Both the position numbers and the translations under genes were made by a program. From Methanolinea sp. UBA473 (GTDB lineage Archaea > Halobacteriota > Methanomicrobia > Methanomicrobiales > Methanospirillaceae), in assembly GCA_002509495.1 (NCBI GenBank), contig DAEV01000096.1:5743-12588 (forward strand): DNA of 6,846 nt, written 5' to 3'. The notes below the pieces were generated by a model, which saw only the letters and a list, made by a program, of their open reading frames with translations, had not been told where the DNA came from and ran no database searches. Below, piece after piece: positions 6,018-6,846 of the stretch. Within the stretch, counting starts at the first letter, position 1; each line of letters begins with the position of its first letter.

Positions 6018-6521
6018 ATGAAACGGGGGGAAGAATATGATCGCATGGAGGGACGGAGAACGCTGTCCATCGGCATCACCGTGAACCTGGAACACTACGA
6101 GAACCTGCGGCTGGAAGTGAGCGGACAGGTGGAGAGCCAGGAGGATGCGCAGGAGCTGGTACAGTACCTGGATACGGTGCTCGGATCCTTCGGCCGCCAG
6201 GACCCTGCCACCGCCGAACGGATTGAAAGTTACCGGAGACGCGTCCTCTCGCCGCCCCCGCTTCCCCTAAAGGCACCCCCGGCCGGATGCCATGAAGGGG
6301 TATGTCCCCTTCCTGCAGAGACGGAACTACCGGACGAAACCCCACCCCCTTCACAACCCCTGTCCGGGGATGATGCCCGATCGGAACAAACTCCCGTCTC
6401 TGCGGCCACCGGAGACGGCATATGCGAGGAATGCGGGTCTCACCTGAGTCCGGCGGAGCAGAAGATGAGCCAGCTCTTCACCAGCCGGTCCCTGTGCAGG
6501 AAATGCATGAAAAAACTCTGA
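6018..6521 (+). CDS. Uncharacterised protein with C-terminal zinc ribbon
   Basis: I do not recognise a named family for this 167-residue protein. It has three parts: a compact N-terminal region (about 15-75) beginning LSIGITVNLEHYENLRLEV and rich in acidic and helix-forming residues (QEDAQELVQYLDTVL); a low-complexity Pro-rich linker (about 79-130) with Cys91 and Cys96; and a C-terminal Cys4 zinc ribbon, Cys136-x2-Cys139 and Cys160-x2-Cys163, ending four residues before the stop. The ITVNL-x-x-YENLRLEV phrasing recalls small phage-type proteins, and the ribbon recalls zinc knuckles at the ends of some DNA-metabolism proteins; both are weak impressions. There is no signal peptide or membrane segment. 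The gene starts 6 bases after the fusion gene; the in-frame ATG at 6045 (MEGRRTL) preceded by GGGGGGAAG (6023-6031) is an equally plausible start. Orc1/cdc6 follows 50 bases downstream, which may hint at a DNA-related role. Confidence 0.75.
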   Translation: MKRGEEYDRMEGRRTLSIGITVNLEHYENLRLEVSGQVESQEDAQELVQYLDTVLGSFGRQDPATAERIESYRRRVLSPPPLPLKAPPAGCHEGVCPLPAETELPDETPPPSQPLSGDDARSEQTPVSAATGDGICEECGSHLSPAEQKMSQLFTSRSLCRKCMKKL

Positions 6522-6571
6522 ACGGGGTGCGAGATGAAAGAGAGAAGGATTATCCAACCGGGATGGTGTGA

Positions 6572-6846
6572 ATGAAAAAAAGTCTCCTCATGTGGGACGA
6601 AAGCCTCTTCCGGGATCCGGAAGTATTCGAGATCGACTACGTCCCCGACCAGTTCAATTTCAGGGAGACGCAGATGAAGGAACTCGCGTTCCAGATCAGG
6701 CCGGGCCTCCGCGGAGGGCGGCCTCTGAACAGCGTCTGCAGGGGGCTTCCCGGAACGGGGAAGACCACGAGCGTCCGGAAGCTCTTCGCGGAGATCGAGG
6801 AGACCACGAAAAAACTTGTCCCTGTCTACATCAACTGCCAGATCGA
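6572..6846 (+). CDS. cdc6: Orc1/Cdc6-type replication initiator, N-terminal part (runs off right edge)
   Basis: The 91 complete codons present encode the start of an AAA+ ATPase of the archaeal Orc1/Cdc6 family, which binds origin repeats and loads the MCM helicase. After an N-terminal segment with FRDPEVFEIDYVPDQFNFRETQMKEL-type wording (13-38), typical of the lineage-specific Cdc6 paralogues, comes Walker A GLPGTGKTT at residues 58-66 and then PVYINCQ, the strand after helix 2. Full proteins are about 370-430 residues, so Walker B, the sensors and the winged-helix domain lie outside. The start is ATG at 6572, fixed by the in-frame TGA immediately before it (6569-6571); GGTG just upstream is a weak Shine-Dalgarno. 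Many archaea carry an origin beside cdc6, but the 50 bases upstream hold no visible origin repeat. Confidence 0.92.
   Translation, partial: MKKSLLMWDESLFRDPEVFEIDYVPDQFNFRETQMKELAFQIRPGLRGGRPLNSVCRGLPGTGKTTSVRKLFAEIEETTKKLVPVYINCQI

Noticed and set aside
6534..6575. 13-codon open frame overlapping the cdc6 start, possible leader peptide
   Set aside because: No composition or repeat typical of attenuators, no terminator hairpin after it, and a frame this short is easily random.

Overview
The window looks like chromosomal DNA of a methanogenic archaeon, most likely order Methanomicrobiales. The evidence is a methanogenesis-marker protein, a methanopterin-biosynthesis enzyme, an archaeal four-subunit pyruvate:ferredoxin oxidoreductase (porC-porD-porA), an archaeal Orc1/Cdc6 initiator and archaeal-style TATA promoters. 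Base composition is GC-rich (roughly 60% by eye), with short AT-rich stretches at the promoters. The order is inferred from remembered similarity of the Cdc6 and marker proteins, not from a search. I see no rRNA, tRNA, CRISPR array, insertion sequence or integrase.

Left part, minus strand (1-2182): a methanogenesis marker 12-type protein, then a 124-bp AT-rich gap with a striking inverted repeat, then porC, porD and the first 122 codons of porA, which runs off the left edge; porB would be expected beyond it. The por genes touch one another, share one reading frame and are separated only by TAG stops. They make acetyl-CoA, CO2 and reduced ferredoxin from pyruvate, or pyruvate from acetyl-CoA during autotrophic growth.

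Right part, plus strand (2222-6846): a GalE-like sugar-nucleotide epimerase, an alkaline-phosphatase-fold phosphoglycerate mutase of the archaeal/'proposed homoserine kinase' type followed by a convincing hairpin-plus-T6 terminator, a 511-residue two-domain enzyme, a 167-residue zinc-ribbon protein of unknown function, and the start of an Orc1/Cdc6 gene that runs off the right edge. The marker-12 gene and the epimerase diverge from a 39-bp spacer that seems to hold two TATA elements, each placed so that its transcript would begin at or very near the start codon.

The most interesting item is the 511-residue protein. Its N-terminal third looks like a DUF98/UbiC-type chorismate pyruvate-lyase (makes 4-hydroxybenzoate) and the rest looks like beta-RFAP synthase (MptG), which joins 4-hydroxybenzoate to PRPP as the first committed step of the methanopterin arene moiety. 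The fusion links two consecutive steps in one polypeptide. Second-tier items are the por operator-like dyad, the compact divergent promoter, the uncharacterised zinc-ribbon gene next to cdc6, and a marked excess of GGATCC (17 sites counted by eye). Everything else is ordinary core-genome content, and I did not find a defence or mobile system.
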